The notes beneath the pieces are model-generated. The model was not told the origin of the DNA. It did no database searches and saw only the letters and a list, made by a program, of their open reading frames with translations. A stretch of DNA of 6,656 bases from Candidatus Saccharimonadota bacterium (GTDB taxonomy: Bacteria > Patescibacteriota > Saccharimonadia > Saccharimonadales > UBA4665), in assembly GCA_029288335.1 (NCBI GenBank), contig JARIHJ010000080.1:1-6656 (forward strand), read 5' to 3'. Below are positions 5,259-6,656 of the stretch, in pieces. Numbering within the stretch: position 1 is the first letter of the stretch; every line of letters begins with the position of its first letter. The translations under genes were made by a program, and so were the position numbers.

Positions 5259-5810
5259 ATGCTAAGATTAGAGTTAGCAGTGAAGAAGGTTAGAGTTCCA
5301 AAGCTTCAGGTTCCTAGGGCCGTTAAGCGCACGCTGGCTAGTGCTTGTGTGCTGCTAGTCCTTGTTATTGCTGCTGGGTTGGTCTATGTTTATCTTTTTG
5401 GTCAAGGCGGGGATCAATCTACAACTAGCTTACTAGCCAATCAGCCACCGCAAGCCCAGCCGATTGTGCCGACAAAGCCGCCAGCTAATGCGCGCGAGGG
5501 AACCGCAATTACAGTCTTGAATAACCCAGTTTTGCGGGGCGAGGAAGCGTCGGTTGGCGTCCAGACATTGCCTGGCTCTAGCTGCACAATCTCAGTGGAA
5601 TACAACCATGAAAAAGTCCAAGCTAGCGGCCTAGCAGCTAAAACTGCCGATGACTTTGGCAATGTTGCTTGGGATTGGACGGTATCAACGTCTGCGCCGC
5701 TTGGGACTCGCTCGGCTACCATTACGTGCAGCTACAATAAGTCTTCGTCGGTGGTAGTGGGTAATTTTGAAGTTACGAATACAACGCCTGCGCCTAGTTC
5801 AGGGAAATAA
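5259..5810 (+). CDS. Membrane-anchored protein with extracytoplasmic Ig-like domain
   Basis: The 183-residue protein has a short basic N-terminus (KK, R, K, R, KR within residues 9-24) and one hydrophobic segment (about 28-47, through VLLVLVIAAGLVYVYLF). A Pro/Gln-rich linker (61-78) and a beta-rich domain (about 82-173) follow. The positive-inside rule puts the C-terminal domain outside the cell. No signal peptidase site or lipobox is seen, so it probably stays anchored. The domain has LPGSSCTI (104-111), a KTADDFGNVAWDWTV stretch (128-142) and ATITC (153-157), a pattern I associate with Ig-like modules of surface proteins of Gram-positive-type bacteria. C109 and C157 could form a disulfide. 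The start is uncertain: ATG 5259 lies inside a likely -10 element, and GTG 5280 is favoured if that promoter is real. Confidence 0.75.
   Translation: MLRLELAVKKVRVPKLQVPRAVKRTLASACVLLVLVIAAGLVYVYLFGQGGDQSTTSLLANQPPQAQPIVPTKPPANAREGTAITVLNNPVLRGEEASVGVQTLPGSSCTISVEYNHEKVQASGLAAKTADDFGNVAWDWTVSTSAPLGTRSATITCSYNKSSSVVVGNFEVTNTTPAPSSGK
5260..5268 (+). promoter_or_regulatory. Extended -10 promoter overlapping the first codons of the Ig-like membrane protein gene
   Basis: TGCTAAGAT fits TGn-TAnnnT and overlaps the ATG at 5259. A start site near 5275 would place the ATG outside the mRNA and leave GTG 5280 as the first start codon, after a leader of about five bases. The -35 region (TTTAAC at 5241-5246) is weak. 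Confidence 0.4.
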
Positions 5811-5884
5811 TATGTGGGTTGTTACCGAACTGGTGATGTTGAAGCAGCCGCTCCTTCTGCAGGGTATATAGCCGTTAAAGAACC

Positions 5885-5913
5885 TTGCTTGCGCATCGGA
5901 ATTAGGGTAAATT
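5885..5913 (+). promoter_or_regulatory. Promoter before the last gene, leaderless geometry
   Basis: TTGCTT (5885-5890) and TAAATT (5908-5913) are separated by exactly 17 bases, and the -10 ends seven bases before GTG 5921. The rest of the 110-base gap contains only a 19-codon ORF (5812-5871) without support and no terminator. Confidence 0.45.
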
Positions 5914-5920
5914 AACTTCT

Positions 5921-6656
5921 GTGGGTGTCAAAAAAATAGTTGTTGTCGAACAAGCCGAGGAGGAAGCTGTAACTAGCAGTCCCTCTACGCTCGACGAACC
6001 TACAACCGATGAAACCCCAGCCACTGAAATTACTACTGACAAAACCACAACCGACGAATCTGTAGAAAAAGAAGAACCCAAAGAACCCAATGATGTCCCG
6101 GCTGACGCTTCAGTCGAGTCTGAACCTCACCCGGACCAACCTGAAGTGCTAGACCAAAAAGCCAGAAGAGCTCCAGCGCCAGCTCTCGTATTTGCCCACA
6201 TCCGGAACTTTTTAAAATTCATCAAGCTACGCCTACACCGAGAAACTGTAGTTGCAAGTTTAGTAATAATCTTGGTTTTGATTGGGATTTATTTAATTAC
6301 AGGGCCAACTACTAGTCATAGCAATCCCTTACCTACATCAGTAAAGCACAAAGCTAAATTTTCTCTGTACTACCCGCAGTCCCTCGCCGATGGATATAAA
6401 TACCTGACAGGAAGCAGCAATTATATAAACGGCAAGCTTACTTATACATTGGGGCCGGGCAGCACTCTGAATGGAAATCCGGTTATTCGAGTCAGCGAGC
6501 AAGCATTGGTAGGCCAGGGGCCGGATTTAAATAAACTGCCGAATTTTTCTATCTTCCAGGCTCCGGCTGGCCAAGCGGCTATTGGCACAAATGGTGATGT
6601 TGTAAACGGGGTACTGGTAACCAAGAAGACCTTAATTATCTTAAATGGCCTGAACG
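5921..6656 (+). CDS. Bitopic membrane protein with acidic N-terminal region (partial, 3' end outside window)
   Basis: An open frame of 245 codons runs to the right edge. An in-frame TAG at 5903-5905 leaves GTG 5921 as the first possible start. There is no in-frame ATG anywhere, so a search limited to ATG would miss the gene. Residues 10-80 are rich in Glu, Asp, Thr and Pro and look disordered. A basic stretch (81-107, with ARR and LKFIKLRLHR) precedes a membrane helix (about 108-128, TVVASLVIILVLIGIYLITG), so the acidic part is predicted to be inside the cell and the C-terminus outside. The outer part has FSLYYPQSLADGYKYL (147-162), VIRVSEQ (188-194), GQAAIG (217-222) and TKKTLIILNG (234-243). 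This resembles small surface-protein families I loosely associate with Saccharibacteria and with DUF4367-like domains, but the match is uncertain. Orientation matches the Ig-like gene upstream, so the two may form a surface-protein cluster. Confidence 0.7.
   Translation, partial: MGVKKIVVVEQAEEEAVTSSPSTLDEPTTDETPATEITTDKTTTDESVEKEEPKEPNDVPADASVESEPHPDQPEVLDQKARRAPAPALVFAHIRNFLKFIKLRLHRETVVASLVIILVLIGIYLITGPTTSHSNPLPTSVKHKAKFSLYYPQSLADGYKYLTGSSNYINGKLTYTLGPGSTLNGNPVIRVSEQALVGQGPDLNKLPNFSIFQAPAGQAAIGTNGDVVNGVLVTKKTLIILNGLN

Noticed and set aside
5812..5871. 19-codon ORF between the two membrane protein genes, a possible leader peptide
   Set aside because: No ribosome site, no codon run or attenuator structure, and no downstream hairpin with T-run; it is short enough to be chance.
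1..6656. CRISPR array, insertion sequence or prophage remnant
   Set aside because: No regularly spaced repeats, no transposase or integrase motifs and no terminal inverted repeats with target duplications were seen.
1..6656. Alternative genetic code with TGA read as Gly, as in some CPR groups
   Set aside because: No in-frame TGA occurs inside any recognised gene, and TGA, TAA and TAG are all used as stops.

Overview
The window looks like bacterial chromosome, about half G+C, with tightly packed short genes read in the standard code. The best guess is a small-genome Patescibacteria/CPR lineage, possibly Saccharibacteria. The reasons are the gene sizes, the two small bitopic surface proteins at the right end, and the many genes that lack a Shine-Dalgarno site but have a -10 box just before the start codon. 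This placement is an inference. No rRNA, tRNA, CRISPR array, insertion sequence or phage gene is visible.

Left block, + strand (1-2404): the last 53 codons of an unidentified protein; a cytosolic HEXXH zinc-metalloprotease-like protein; the rRNA 2'-O-methyltransferase TlyA; and a phosphoribosyltransferase-like protein with a degenerate PRPP motif. The block closes with a GC-rich nested hairpin followed by six T.

Middle block (2520-4142): a Crp/Fnr-family regulator on the - strand, divergent from a + strand gene for a predicted bacterial PH-domain protein with a coiled coil and a basic tail. The 252-base region between them carries a TGAT-N4-ATCA palindrome (the Fnr/Crp half-site pattern), a second inverted repeat, and an 8-bp inverted repeat that brackets the predicted leader of the regulator mRNA. 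The layout suggests a self-contained regulator-target pair.

Right block (4150-6656): the conserved ATPase YchF on the - strand, convergent with the PH-like gene (7 bases between stop codons). It is divergent from a membrane-anchored protein with an Ig-like domain. Then follows a second membrane protein with an acidic, Thr/Pro/Glu-rich N-terminal region. It starts at a GTG, has no internal Met codon and runs off the window.

Overall themes: the genes split into those with strong Shine-Dalgarno sites (regulator, PH-like protein) and those with an extended -10 six or seven bases before the start codon, which suggests leaderless mRNAs (phosphoribosyltransferase, ychF, last gene). The palindrome GCTAGC is strongly over-represented from about 1750 onward.
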